A stretch of 64,000 bases of DNA from Rhodococcus koreensis (GCF_900105905.1 NZ_FNSV01000005.1:3534001-3598000); one strand, 5' to 3'. Counted from the first letter of the stretch, positions 1 to 8,088 are shown. Notes: generated by a model not told the origin, from the sequence alone. A program made the numbers and translations.

Positions 1-958
1 GCCCGTCCCCCTCGACGCGGCAGAACTCCTCGAACGCGTGCTGCCTGCTCGGGCTGCGCTCGATCCGGAAGACCCGTTCGAGCACCCGGAGTTTCGCCCG
101 GTACGACGGGTTGCGGTCGATCCGGTCGGACCGGTCGTTCGCCCTCTCGAATCGCGCTGCGGCGTCGCGCATCCGCGCATGGCGTCGCGTCGAGAGGTAC
201 GCCGTCTCCGGGATATTCTCGACGCGGATGTACAGCGGGTTGACGTAGCGGCGGGTGGTCGGCAGGTACGGCGACGCCTCGATCGGCGGTCGGGGCTGCG
301 CGGCATGCAGTGGATTGACCAGAACGTAGTCGGCGCCGTGGACGGAACCGAAGATCGACGCGAGATCCGCAAGGTCGCCGAAATCCCCCACACCCCAGGA
401 CCGACGCGACCGGATCGAGTACAACTGCGTGAGCACACCCCAGCGCCTGCGGTCGCGCAGTGCGTCCGAAGTGGTCAACCGCGCCGGTGTCACCACGAGC
501 GTGCACGACGAGGAGGTGCCCGAGGTGGACGCCTGGACCGTGTGCCACCCGCACGGAACGTCGGAGGGCACGGCGAACGTCGCGCGCCCCACGAGAACAC
601 CGTCGACCTCTCGCGGATCGACCCACACCTGGAGTTGGCGTGCCGGGACCGTCGCGCCCGACTCCGTGTCGATCGTGACGTCCACCGCCTCGCCGTGCGG
701 AACGTGGACCACGAAACGGGTCTCGGATCCGTTCCTGCCGACGACGACGGGCGGCAGCATCCGCCGCCACGGCGCCAGTTCGCACTCGGACAGGGCGCGC
801 CGCACCTCGTCCTCCGTTGCGGCGGGAACGTCGAGCGCTGCGAGGACGCTGCGGAGCGTGTCGTCGCCCACGTCGTGACGCCGCTGGTCCCAACCCTGAT
901 ACGACGTCGCAACCCCGTGCCGGGTCGCGAGATCACGCAACTGCTCGGTGTACGTCAC
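1..958 (-). CDS. malQ: 4-alpha-glucanotransferase (amylomaltase, GH77), C-terminus cut by window edge
   Basis: Reading the minus strand from a GTG at 958 gives an open frame to the window edge, about 319 residues. It contains SIRSRRSWGVGDFGDLADL followed by VLVNPLHAAQP and SPYLPTTRRYVNPLYI, which are the hallmark N-terminal motifs of the GH77 amylomaltase domain. The first about 150 residues match the extra N-terminal beta-domain of actinobacterial MalQ. The enzyme transfers maltosyl and longer glucan segments between alpha-1,4-glucans in cytosolic maltodextrin and glycogen metabolism. The catalytic Asp/Glu residues lie beyond the window. The start is a GTG with only a weak purine-rich stretch upstream, so it could shift by a few codons. 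The gene is divergent from the methyltransferase gene at 1154. Confidence 0.85.
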   Translation of the reverse strand, partial: MTYTEQLRDLATRHGVATSYQGWDQRRHDVGDDTLRSVLAALDVPAATEDEVRRALSECELAPWRRMLPPVVVGRNGSETRFVVHVPHGEAVDVTIDTESGATVPARQLQVWVDPREVDGVLVGRATFAVPSDVPCGWHTVQASTSGTSSSCTLVVTPARLTTSDALRDRRRWGVLTQLYSIRSRRSWGVGDFGDLADLASIFGSVHGADYVLVNPLHAAQPRPPIEASPYLPTTRRYVNPLYIRVENIPETAYLSTRRHARMRDAAARFERANDRSDRIDRNPSYRAKLRVLERVFRIERSPSRQHAFEEFCRVEGDG

Positions 959-1153
959 CCGTCGATCGTGCCAGTTCGCCTCGGGTTCCGCGCGTCTTCC
1001 GGATCGCCGCCACGGCCGTCGGACCCGCCGGCGTGATTGGCCCTGCGGCGAGTGGGGTAACTGTTCGGTAATCAGACGCACGGCGTCCACGGTGAGCGCC
1101 CGGTGGCACTCGGTTGGCGTACGCCGATGCGCCCGGCAACCGAGGAGTCTTCG

Positions 1154-1801
1154 ATGCTGCTACGTCTTCCCGGAGTCTATCGCCCGCAACACGATACGCA
1201 GTTGCTGGCCGGCGTCCTGGCGGCGGAGCGACTCGGTCCCCACTCCCGGGTGCTCGATCTGTGCGCGGGGACCGGCGCGCTGAGCATGGCCGCCGCGGCC
1301 GCCGGTGCGGGCCGGGTGACCGCGGTGGACGTGTCGAGGCGGGCGGCGATCAGCATTCGGCTCAATGCGCTCGCCCGCGGGCACCGGATCCGGGTGATCC
1401 ACGGAGACCTCACCGAACACGTCCGCCAAGAGCGGTTCGACCTCGTCGTTTCCAATCCGCCGTACGTCCCGGCATCCGTCGACACCGTGCCCGACCGCGG
1501 TCCGGCGCGCGCCTGGGATGCGGGAAAGAACGGTCGCGCACTGCTCGACCGGATCTGCTGCCAGGCCCCCGACCTTCTCGTCGACGGCGGGGTTCTGCTG
1601 CTGGCGCAGTCCGGCCTGAGCGGAGTCGAGAAGACACTGACGATGCTCGAGGAGCAGAATATGACGGTCGACGTCGCCGCGACGGCCGAGATCCCGTTCG
1701 GACCCGTCCTCGTCGAACGGCGGGAGATGCTCGAGCGGCGAGGGCTCATCGAGGTCGGTCAGACCCTCGAGGAAATCGTGGTGATCCGCGCCGTCAGCTA
1801 G
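1154..1801 (+). CDS. HemK/PrmC-like class I SAM-dependent methyltransferase
   Basis: The predicted protein has 215 residues. It carries the SAM-binding motif LDLCAGTGALS near residue 36 and the catalytic motif DLVVSNPPYVP near residue 100. NPPY methyltransferases of the HemK/PrmC/HemK2 type modify amide nitrogens of Gln or Asn, classically in release factors. The frame is open from 1103, but ATG 1154 is preceded by GAGGAG six bases upstream and begins directly at the conserved fold, so I chose it. The protein lacks the long N-terminal helical domain of true PrmC and is closer to the short HemK2 or rRNA/small-molecule type. The substrate is therefore open. It converges on purQ across a hairpin terminator. 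Confidence 0.8.
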   Translation: MLLRLPGVYRPQHDTQLLAGVLAAERLGPHSRVLDLCAGTGALSMAAAAAGAGRVTAVDVSRRAAISIRLNALARGHRIRVIHGDLTEHVRQERFDLVVSNPPYVPASVDTVPDRGPARAWDAGKNGRALLDRICCQAPDLLVDGGVLLLAQSGLSGVEKTLTMLEEQNMTVDVAATAEIPFGPVLVERREMLERRGLIEVGQTLEEIVVIRAVS

Positions 1802-1813
1802 ACATGGCCTGAT

Positions 1814-1846
1814 GGCGCCGTGCGTGGCCGAGGCCCGCACGGCGCC
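1814..1846. terminator. bidirectional hairpin terminator between methyltransferase gene and purQ
   Basis: GGCGCCGTGCG at 1814-1824 pairs with CGCACGGCGCC at 1836-1846. The intervening GGCC-GA-GGCC continues the stem past one bulged T. It sits between two convergent stop codons, as expected for a shared rho-independent-like terminator of a GC-rich actinomycete, where the U-tract is often missing. Confidence 0.7.
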
Positions 1847-1853
1847 GGTCGGA

Positions 1854-2531
1854 TCAGGCGGAGATGACGCTGTCGAGCACGGAGTAGAACATGCCGAGCC
1901 CGTCGTCACTGGGGCCGGTGAGGGCCTCGGTGGCGTGCTCGGGGTGCGGCATGAGGCCCACCACGCGGCCGTTGGCCGAGGAGATGCCCGCGATGCCGCG
2001 CTGCGAACCGTTCGGGTTGTCGCCGGCGTAGCGGAACACCACGCGGCCCTCACCCTCGAGTTCGTCGAGAACGTTCTCCGACGCCTGGTAGCGGCCCTCG
2101 CCGGACTTGAGCGGGACGAGAATCTCGGCACCCGTCTCGTAGCGGGACGTCCACGCCGTCGACGTGGCCTCGACCTTCAGCCACTCGTCGCGGCAGATGA
2201 AGTGCAGGCCCTCGTTCCGGGTGAGCGCGCCGGGCAGGAGGCCCGCTTCACACAGCACCTGGAAACCGTTGCAGATACCGAGGACGGGCATACCGCCCTG
2301 CGCGGCCTGCACGACCTTGCCCATGACGGGCGCGAACCGGGCGATGGCGCCGCACCGCAGGTAGTCGCCGTACGAGAAGCCACCGGGGACGATGACGGCG
2401 TCGACACCCTTGAGGTCGGCGTCGCCGTGCCACAGGCTCACGGCCTCGCCGCCGGCGAGGGTCACCGCGCGGGCGGCGTCGACGTCGTCGAGGGTGCCGG
2501 GGAAAGTGATGACTCCGACGCGGGCGCTCAT
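1854..2531 (-). CDS. purQ: phosphoribosylformylglycinamidine synthase, glutaminase subunit PurQ
   Basis: This 225-residue class I glutamine amidotransferase supplies ammonia from glutamine to PurL in step four of de novo purine synthesis, acting in a PurLQS complex. The nucleophile elbow is visible as VLGICNGFQVLCEAG (Cys87), and the catalytic His/Glu pair is in GLMPHPEHA near residue 198. An open frame extends upstream to 2900, but ATG 2531 overlaps the purS stop codon by four bases (ATGA), gives the family-typical N-terminus MSARVGVITFPG, and is the natural start. The upstream extension is Arg-rich shadow coding. purS is directly upstream, so the two are translationally coupled. Confidence 0.97.
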   Translation of the reverse strand: MSARVGVITFPGTLDDVDAARAVTLAGGEAVSLWHGDADLKGVDAVIVPGGFSYGDYLRCGAIARFAPVMGKVVQAAQGGMPVLGICNGFQVLCEAGLLPGALTRNEGLHFICRDEWLKVEATSTAWTSRYETGAEILVPLKSGEGRYQASENVLDELEGEGRVVFRYAGDNPNGSQRGIAGISSANGRVVGLMPHPEHATEALTGPSDDGLGMFYSVLDSVISA

Positions 2532-2767
2532 GCTTCGACGCGCCTCACGGTCCAGTCCTCGATCACCGTGTTGGCCAGCAGGGCCTCGGCGATCTTCTCG
2601 AGCTGAGCGTCGTCGACACTGCCGTCGACCTCGAGCTCGAACCGCTTGCCCTGACGGACATCGGAAACTCCAGCGAAGCCGAGCCGCGGCAGCGCTCCGA
2701 CAATGGCCTGCCCCTGGGGGTCGAGAATCTCGGCCTTGGGCATGACTTCGACGACGACACGGGCCAC
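2528..2767 (-). CDS. purS: phosphoribosylformylglycinamidine synthase subunit PurS
   Basis: The protein has 79 residues beginning VARVVVEVMPKAEILDPQG, the conserved PurS opening. PurS is the small dimeric bridging subunit that lets PurQ and the short-form PurL assemble. GTG 2767 follows AAGGAG with good spacing and gives the usual family length of about 80 residues. A longer frame starting at 2809 would add an atypical leader. The stop codon overlaps the purQ start. purL is not in the window. The gene is divergent from the MBL-fold gene. Confidence 0.95.
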   Translation of the reverse strand: MARVVVEVMPKAEILDPQGQAIVGALPRLGFAGVSDVRQGKRFELEVDGSVDDAQLEKIAEALLANTVIEDWTVRRVEA

Positions 2768-2898
2768 GTGCTGCTCCTTGTTGTTGTGCGCGAGCCCAGA
2801 GTGGAACACCGGGCACCCGGAAGTTTACCGGGCTACCTGCCTGCGGTTCGCATCGGACGAACGGGACGAGCCATGCACGCAAGCGCATACTCGAATTC

Positions 2899-3546
2899 AT
2901 GCGACTGACTCACTTCGGCCACAGCTGCGTCCTCGTCGAGTTGAACGGTTCCACCATCCTCTTCGATCCGGGCAACTTCTCGCACGGATTCGAGGGCATC
3001 ACCGGACTGGACGCGATCCTCGTGACCCACCAGCACCCCGACCACGTCGACCAGCAGCGACTGCCCGCCCTCGTCGAGGCGAACCCCGGCGCGGCGCTGT
3101 ACTCCGACCCGCAGACCGCCGCCCAGCTCGGCGGCGCGTGGACGGGGGTGCACGCCGGCGACGAATTCGACATCGGCGACGTGCACGTCACCGGCACCGG
3201 CGGCAGGCACGCGGTGATCCACCCCGACATCCCCGTGATCGACAACACGGCGTTCCTGCTGGGCGACGCAGGCAACCCCGCCCGGCTGATGCACCCCGGC
3301 GACTCCCTGTTCGTCCCCGAGCAGAAGGTCGACGTGCTGGCGCTGCCCGCCGCGGCGCCGTGGCTGAAGATCTCCGAGGCCATCGACTACCTCCGCGCCG
3401 TCGCACCGCGGGTCGCGGTGCCCATCCACCAGGCGATCATCGCCAACGAGGCCACCGGCATATTCTACGGCCGCTACACGGACATGGCGCCCGAGGGCAC
3501 CGAGTTCCGCACGATGCCGAGCGAGTCGAGCATCGAGGTGGCCTGA
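2899..3546 (+). CDS. MBL-fold metal-dependent hydrolase (UlaG-like)
   Basis: The protein has 215 residues. The metallo-beta-lactamase signature HQHPDHVD is at residues 44-51, preceded by MRLTHFGHSCVLVE, the typical opening of the UlaG/RNase-Z-like hydrolase group. Later metal-ligand candidates are the GTGGRHAVIH region and IHQAI near residue 175. Family members hydrolyse lactones, phosphodiesters or other esters using two metal ions. The sequence does not show which substrate is used. It stands alone on the plus strand between purS and a long palindromic terminator, and is probably cytosolic since no signal peptide is visible. Confidence 0.85.
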   Translation: MRLTHFGHSCVLVELNGSTILFDPGNFSHGFEGITGLDAILVTHQHPDHVDQQRLPALVEANPGAALYSDPQTAAQLGGAWTGVHAGDEFDIGDVHVTGTGGRHAVIHPDIPVIDNTAFLLGDAGNPARLMHPGDSLFVPEQKVDVLALPAAAPWLKISEAIDYLRAVAPRVAVPIHQAIIANEATGIFYGRYTDMAPEGTEFRTMPSESSIEVA

Positions 3547-3550
3547 CGCC

Positions 3551-3596
3551 CCCGTGAGTACTTGTTAACCGCGGGCGGTTAACAAGTACTCACGGG
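3551..3596. terminator. 22-bp perfect palindromic bidirectional terminator
   Basis: CGTGAGTACTTGTTAACCGC at 3553-3572 is followed by GG and then its exact reverse complement at 3575-3594. C-C/G-G flanks extend the stem to 22 bp. It lies between convergent stops (MBL hydrolase at 3546 and DUF2334 gene at 3597). Its length, perfection and minimal loop are unusual for a simple terminator. Confidence 0.8.
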
Positions 3597-4301
3597 TCAG
3601 GCGGCACCGATCTGCGAAATCCGCCGCTCCCAGCGGTACACGCCGGGCCGCGCGTCATGGAAGAGCGCGAGGTCGACGGCGTCGAGCATCGCCTGCCGCG
3701 GTCCCGACGTGCCCAGCTGCTTGGCGGTGACGGCGAGGCGCACCACGCCCCCGCGTTTGGCCGTGCGTCCGGAGCCGAGGACGAGGGCCCGGCACCACCA
3801 CGGTTCGGCCCGGAACCCCTCCCCGATCCCCAGCACCCGCGACCGCACCGACGTCCCGCGTTCGAGGTCGTGGATGGCGGTCATCCCGGCGAGCAGCCGG
3901 AACCCGGCGGACGGCAGTGCCGCGACGGCGCCCTGCGACGCCAGCCAGCGGGGCGGGGCGAACAGTCTGGTGCGCAGCCCGGTCTGTTCCATCACCCGGT
4001 CGGCCGCGAGCAGTCGCAGCCGCGCCTCGTGCTCGGGCAGCGCGGCGAACTCGGCCCGACGGCGCTTGGTGGCGGCCTGGTCGTATCCGTGCAGGACGAC
4101 GGCGTCGCCGCGGGATCGGCGCACACGGAGCCAGTCCTGCGTCGCGGGATCGTTGACCAGGCGGTACTTGTCCTTCAGGCGCGGGGCGACGAGCAGCGAC
4201 AGCGGCACGCCGCGCGCATCCATCTCCTCGGCGAACGCGGCCGCGAAGTCGCGCGTCTCGTCCTTGATCCCCGACACCGACACGATCAGCTGTCCGGTCA
4301 T
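3597..4301 (-). CDS. DUF2334 / polysaccharide deacetylase-like protein
   Basis: The 234-residue protein starts MTGQLIVSVSGIKDETRDF and contains VVLHGYDQ near residue 70, followed by APPRWLASQ around residue 116. This pattern matches the DUF2334 branch of the NodB/carbohydrate esterase 4 superfamily. Canonical deacetylases use an Asp and two His for metal binding; here the HGYDQ and LFHDAR segments are the only obvious candidates, so activity is uncertain. No signal peptide or membrane helix is visible, which is odd for a cell-wall sugar deacetylase and argues for a cytosolic or divergent role. It converges with the MBL gene. Confidence 0.7.
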   Translation of the reverse strand: MTGQLIVSVSGIKDETRDFAAAFAEEMDARGVPLSLLVAPRLKDKYRLVNDPATQDWLRVRRSRGDAVVLHGYDQAATKRRRAEFAALPEHEARLRLLAADRVMEQTGLRTRLFAPPRWLASQGAVAALPSAGFRLLAGMTAIHDLERGTSVRSRVLGIGEGFRAEPWWCRALVLGSGRTAKRGGVVRLAVTAKQLGTSGPRQAMLDAVDLALFHDARPGVYRWERRISQIGAA

Positions 4302-4343
4302 GGGCCCCAGCGTGACAGGTGAACGTGAACAAGGGGCAAAGCT

Positions 4344-4400
4344 CGTGCGCCTTTCTGGTAGTCGGAGCTACCAGAAAGGCGCACGGGCGGCGAAGCCGCC
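4344..4400. terminator. composite double-hairpin terminator at the 3' end of the peroxidase gene
   Basis: GTGCGCCTTTCTGGTAG at 4345-4361 pairs with its exact complement at 4368-4384. It is immediately followed by a second hairpin, GGCGGC-GAA-GCCGCC, at 4386-4400 that runs into the TAG stop of the minus-strand peroxidase gene. The same two-hairpin unit occurs at 61760-61817 beside purB, with 32 of 33 bases shared between 4371-4403 and 61788-61820. Confidence 0.75.
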
Positions 4401-4894
4401 TACTTCGGCAGAACCGCCTCGATGGCCTCGACGACCTCGGGCGCCTCGGGCTCGGTGCGGGGACGGAACCGCTTGACGACGGTGCCGTCGGGTGCGACGA
4501 GGAACTTCTCGAAGTTCCACTGGATGTCGCCCGCGGCGCCCTCGGCGTCGGCGGCCTTGGTCAGTTCCTCGTACAGCGGGTGCCGGTTCTCACCGTTCAC
4601 CTCGATCTTCTCGAGCAGCGGGAACGTGACGCCGTAGGTGGTGGAGCAGAAGGTCTCGATCTCTTCGGCGGTGCCGGGCTCTTGCCCCATGAACTGGTTG
4701 CACGGGACGCCGATCACGGTCAGGCCGCGGTCGGCGTAGTCGGTGGCGAGCTTTTCGAGGCCCTTGTACTGCGGGGTCAGTCCACACTTCGAGGCGACGT
4801 TCACCACGAGGACGGCGCGACCGTCGTATTCGCCGAGGGAGGTCGGGGTGCCGCCGAGTGTGTTGATACCGATGTTCTGAACAGGTGTCGTCAT
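4400..4894 (-). CDS. glutathione peroxidase-family thiol peroxidase
   Basis: The 164-residue protein has the Cys-type GPx motif NVASKCGLTPQYKGL with the peroxidatic cysteine at residue 37. It also has VPCNQFMGQEPG (catalytic Gln, and a further Cys likely to act in resolution) and WNFEKFLV (catalytic Trp/Asn). Non-selenium bacterial members reduce hydrogen and lipid peroxides, normally with thioredoxin rather than glutathione. In an actinomycete lacking glutathione, thioredoxin or mycothiol systems are the probable donors. ATG 4894 gives MTTPVQNIGI, while an in-frame upstream start at 4915 would run into the dctA terminator hairpin. The TAG stop is embedded in a hairpin. Confidence 0.9.
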   Translation of the reverse strand: MTTPVQNIGINTLGGTPTSLGEYDGRAVLVVNVASKCGLTPQYKGLEKLATDYADRGLTVIGVPCNQFMGQEPGTAEEIETFCSTTYGVTFPLLEKIEVNGENRHPLYEELTKAADAEGAAGDIQWNFEKFLVAPDGTVVKRFRPRTEPEAPEVVEAIEAVLPK

Positions 4895-4913
4895 GCGCAC
4901 CAACGTAGCCAAC

Positions 4914-4961
4914 AAACCTCTGTGCGCCCAGGCTTCGAATCGCCCGGGCGCACAGAGGTTT
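4914..4961. terminator. 16-bp palindromic terminator downstream of dctA
   Basis: AAACCTCTGTGCGCCC at 4914-4929 and its exact complement at 4946-4961 form a perfect 16-bp stem with a 16-base loop. It lies 15 bases past the dctA stop and just before the peroxidase start, so it separates the two minus-strand units. Confidence 0.75.
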
Positions 4962-4976
4962 ACTTCGGAGTGGGTG

Positions 4977-6362
4977 TCAGCTCTTCACGAGTACCTTCGG
5001 CTCGTCGGCGGCAGGGGTCTCCGTGGCCTGCTCTTCGACGACCTCGCCGTGGCCATCGTCGACCATCGTCGACTCGTCGAAGGGGAGCTTGCCGTCGAGG
5101 ACGGTGCGGACGCGGTCGTTGTCGATCGTGTTCGTCCAGGAACCGACGAGCAGGGTGGCGACGGCGTTGCCGGAGAAGTTCGTGACCGCGCGGGCCTCGG
5201 ACATGAACCGGTCGATACCGACGATGAGGCCGACGCCGTCGAGCAGTTCGGGACGGTGGCTCTGCAGGCCGCCGGCGAGGGTGGCGAGCCCGGCGCCGCT
5301 GACTCCGGCAGCACCCTTGGACGCGATGATCATGAACACCAGCAGCGACAGCTGCTCGGGGAAGGACAGCGGCTGGCCCATTGCGTCGGCGATGAAGATC
5401 GACGCCATGGTCAGGTAGATCGCCGTGCCGTCGAGGTTGAACGAGTAGCCGGTGGGGACGACGACACCGACGGTGGTGCGCTCGACGCCGACGTGTTCCA
5501 TCTTCGCGATCAGGCGGGGCAGGGCCGACTCGGAGGAGGACGTGGCGAAGATCAGCAGGTACTCCCGGGCCAGGTACCGGACCAGCTTGAAGATCGAGAC
5601 GCCTGCGACGACGCGGAGCACGGATCCGAGGACACCGAACACGAAGATCAGGCAGGTGAGGTAGAAGCCGAGCATGAGCGTGGCGAGCTGGACGACGGCG
5701 CCGAGGCCGGTCTGGCCGACGACGTTCGCGATGGCACCGAACGCACCGATCGGGGCGAGCCACAGGATCATCGACAGGATCTTGAAGACGAGCTTCTGGA
5801 CGGAGCCGACTGCACGCAGGATCGGCTCACCCTGCTTGCCCAGGGCCTGCAGTCCGAAGCCGACGAGCAGCGCGACGAACAGGGTCTGCAGGACGCTTCC
5901 CTCGGTCAGCGCGGACATCAGCGACGTGGGGATGATCGACTGGAGGAAGTCCATGGTGCCGCCGGCTCCGTGGGCCTTCTCGGCGAGCGCCGCACCCGTG
6001 CTTGCGGTGTCGGCGCTGATGTTCAGGCCGGTGCCCGGGTCGAGCAGGTTGCCGACCAGCAGACCGATGCCGAGCGCGACCGTGGACATGCCGATGAAGT
6101 AGGTGAGGGCGAGTCCGCCGACCTTGCCCACCTTGGCGGCGGCCTTCACCGATCCGATGCCGAGCACGATCGTGCAGAAGATGACCGGGCTGATCATCAT
6201 CTTGATCAGATCGACGAACATCGTGCCGAGCACGCCGAGCGACTTGCCGACTCCCGGAGCCAGCCACCCGACGAGGATGCCCGCGACGACGGCGACGATG
6301 ACCCCCATGTACAACCAGTGTGTCCGGTCGCGCTTCTTGGTCTTCCCTGTCGCAGTACTCAT
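4977..6362 (-). CDS. dctA: DctA-type cation:C4-dicarboxylate symporter (DAACS family)
   Basis: This 461-residue, strongly hydrophobic membrane protein has about eight helices plus the two re-entrant loops of the glutamate/dicarboxylate symporter fold. Landmarks are the Ser-rich TSSSESALPRLI loop, PTGYSFNLDGTAIY, and the late FMSEARAVTNFSGNAVAT segment, where DctA proteins place substrate-binding Arg/Asn residues. It imports succinate, fumarate, malate or related acids with protons or sodium. ATG 6362 follows GGAGGA at ideal spacing; nine upstream codons are in frame but lack a ribosome site. It is divergent from a CitA/DctS-like two-component system, which is the expected regulator. It ends at a hairpin terminator. 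Confidence 0.93.
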   Translation of the reverse strand: MSTATGKTKKRDRTHWLYMGVIVAVVAGILVGWLAPGVGKSLGVLGTMFVDLIKMMISPVIFCTIVLGIGSVKAAAKVGKVGGLALTYFIGMSTVALGIGLLVGNLLDPGTGLNISADTASTGAALAEKAHGAGGTMDFLQSIIPTSLMSALTEGSVLQTLFVALLVGFGLQALGKQGEPILRAVGSVQKLVFKILSMILWLAPIGAFGAIANVVGQTGLGAVVQLATLMLGFYLTCLIFVFGVLGSVLRVVAGVSIFKLVRYLAREYLLIFATSSSESALPRLIAKMEHVGVERTTVGVVVPTGYSFNLDGTAIYLTMASIFIADAMGQPLSFPEQLSLLVFMIIASKGAAGVSGAGLATLAGGLQSHRPELLDGVGLIVGIDRFMSEARAVTNFSGNAVATLLVGSWTNTIDNDRVRTVLDGKLPFDESTMVDDGHGEVVEEQATETPAADEPKVLVKS

Positions 6363-6409
6363 GGGATTGTCCTCCAATTCGAGTGGCAAGCTGATCGGTG
6401 AGGCCGGTG

Positions 6410-6425
6410 AGTGACCGCGATCACG
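6410..6425. promoter_or_regulatory. CRP/GlxR-like operator in the dctA/sensor divergent region
   Basis: AGTGACCGCGATCACG matches the GTGA-N6-TCAC core of actinobacterial GlxR/CRP sites in 8 of 10 defined positions. It sits between dctA (start 6362) and the sensor kinase gene (start 6469), where cAMP-linked control of dicarboxylate uptake would act. This is inference from the motif only. Confidence 0.5.
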
Positions 6426-6430
6426 TCTTG

Positions 6431-6454
6431 GAAGAATCTTCTAAGCGATCGCTT
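6431..6454. promoter_or_regulatory. two adjacent palindromes, candidate response-regulator operator
   Basis: GAAGA-A-TCTTC at 6431-6441 and the perfect 12-bp palindrome AAGCGATCGCTT at 6443-6454 lie next to each other just upstream of the sensor gene. Tandem symmetric sites are consistent with binding by the neighbouring response regulator, though no direct evidence exists. Confidence 0.4.
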
Positions 6455-6468
6455 GGCTGGAGAAGTTT

Positions 6469-8088
6469 GTGTTCATTACGTTCAGGAGAAATGCATTGCC
6501 GCACCATCCGCCGAGACGGCCCATGAGCGTCGCGAGGCAGCTCTTCCTCCTGCAGCTCGTCGTGTTGGTGCTGGTCATCGGCGCCGGGACCGCGCTGGCC
6601 ATCGTCGACCAGCGTCGCGACAGCGACGAGACCACCCGGCGCGCCGTCACGGCCGTCGCGACCACATTCGCGCTGTCGGACGGCACCGTCGAGGCATTGC
6701 GGTCCCCCGACCCGACGGCCGTTCTCCAGCCCCAGACCGAGCAGATCCGCGCCGCGACCGGCACCGATTTCATCGTCGTGATGACGCCCGCGGGCATCCG
6801 CTTCACCCACACCAACCCGGAGCTGATCGGCGGCGTGTTCTCCGGGAACATCGAGCGCGCGCTCCGCGGGGAGACGTTCACGGAGACGTACGCCGGTTCG
6901 CTGGGACCGTCGATCCGGGCGGTGACACCGGTGTACGACGGCGACCGGATCGCGGGCCTGGTGTCCGTCGGCGTCACCCGGGCGAAGATCGGCGACCAGT
7001 TCGCCGCGAGCCTGCCGACCATCTTCGCGGTCGCCGCGATCGGTCTGGCGGTGTCGGCGGCAGGTTCGTTCCTGCTGAGCAGGCGCCTGCGCCGTCAGAC
7101 GCTGGGGATGGCCCCGGACGAGCTGCGGCAGATGTACGAGCATCACGACGCCGTCCTGCACTCGATCGGTGAGGGCCTGGTGGTGCTCGGCCGCGACAGC
7201 GGTGACACCGCGAATGCCGAAGTGGTGAACGACGAAGCGCGCCGCCTCCTCGATCTCCCCGAGGGCCCCGTCCCGCTGGCCGCGCTGCCGGAGTCGCTGC
7301 GGCAGTCGCAGGACGACGATTCCCGGGACGAGGTGCACGTGACCCCCGACCGCGTGCTGCTCGTCAGCCGGGAACCCGTGACGTGGGAGGGGCAGCGTCT
7401 CGGGACCGTGCTGACACTGCGTGATCGCACGGAATTGCAAAGCATCATGGGCGAACTCGACTCCGTGCGCGGCTTCGCGGAATCGCTGCGGTCACAGGCG
7501 CACGAATCGGCGAACCGACTGCACACGATCATCACGATGGTCGAACTGGGCCGCTACGACGACGCGATCGCGTTCGCCACCGAGGATCTGCGATTGTCGC
7601 AGGAACTGATCGACCGCTTGATGACGGCGGTGCACGAACCCGCCCTGGCCGCACTGCTGCTCGGCAAGGTTGGGGTGGCCGCCGAGCGGGGAGTCGACCT
7701 GACCGTCACCGAGGACACCGCTCTCGGGCCCGTGGCGCCGCTCAGTGCGCGTGAACTCGTGACGCTGGTGGGTAATCTCGTGGACAACGCGATCGACGCC
7801 GCCCGCGGCGCGATGGAATCCCCCGGAGAGGATGCGTGGGTGGAAGTGACCGTCCGTCAAGAGGATTCGACGATGGTGGTGCGGGTGGCCGACAGCGGAC
7901 CCGGCATTCCCGCCGACGAACTCGACAAGGCGGTCACGCGCGGCTACTCCACCAAGTCGGGTCAGCGCGGGCTCGGACTGGCGTTGGTCGCCCAGGTGGT
8001 GGCCCGGCACGGCGGGACGATCCACACGGAGCCGTCACTCGGATCGATGGTCGTCGTCGAGATCCCGATCGAGGGGGCCGCCTCGTGA
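6469..8088 (+). CDS. CitA/DctS/DcuS-type sensor histidine kinase
   Basis: The 539-residue protein has an N-terminal membrane helix (about residues 24-45), a periplasmic-type PDC/Cache sensor (about 46-183) with FIVVMTPAGIRFTHTNP, and a second helix (about 188-206). A PAS-like domain, a dimerisation helix with LRSQAHESANRLHTI (phospho-acceptor His near 345) and an HATPase domain with NLVDNAIDAA, DSGPGIP and GQRGLGLALV follow. The domain order is that of carboxylate sensors CitA, DctS and DcuS. GTG 6469 follows GGAGAA; ATG 6523 is an alternative that would drop 18 basic residues. It overlaps the response regulator by GTGA. It probably senses extracellular C4-dicarboxylates and controls divergent dctA. 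Confidence 0.9.
   Translation: MFITFRRNALPHHPPRRPMSVARQLFLLQLVVLVLVIGAGTALAIVDQRRDSDETTRRAVTAVATTFALSDGTVEALRSPDPTAVLQPQTEQIRAATGTDFIVVMTPAGIRFTHTNPELIGGVFSGNIERALRGETFTETYAGSLGPSIRAVTPVYDGDRIAGLVSVGVTRAKIGDQFAASLPTIFAVAAIGLAVSAAGSFLLSRRLRRQTLGMAPDELRQMYEHHDAVLHSIGEGLVVLGRDSGDTANAEVVNDEARRLLDLPEGPVPLAALPESLRQSQDDDSRDEVHVTPDRVLLVSREPVTWEGQRLGTVLTLRDRTELQSIMGELDSVRGFAESLRSQAHESANRLHTIITMVELGRYDDAIAFATEDLRLSQELIDRLMTAVHEPALAALLLGKVGVAAERGVDLTVTEDTALGPVAPLSARELVTLVGNLVDNAIDAARGAMESPGEDAWVEVTVRQEDSTMVVRVADSGPGIPADELDKAVTRGYSTKSGQRGLGLALVAQVVARHGGTIHTEPSLGSMVVVEIPIEGAAS

Noticed and set aside
1..1036. Plus-strand 332-residue open frame at the window start
   Set aside because: The minus strand in the same region encodes unmistakable GH77 motifs of MalQ, so the plus frame is a shadow.
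2532..2900. N-terminal extension of PurQ to 348 residues
   Set aside because: It overlaps purS in another frame and encodes a non-conserved Arg-rich leader; the ATGA overlap at 2528-2531 defines the true start.
4925..4945. TTCGAAT sequence resembling a tRNA T-loop
   Set aside because: It is the loop of a 16-bp terminator hairpin; no acceptor, D or anticodon arms surround it. No tRNA was found in the window.
4893..6401. A 502-residue plus-strand open frame
   Set aside because: It lies opposite dctA and part of the peroxidase gene; its composition (Asp/Glu/His/Arg-rich, no fold) is the typical antisense shadow of a GC-rich hydrophobic protein gene.
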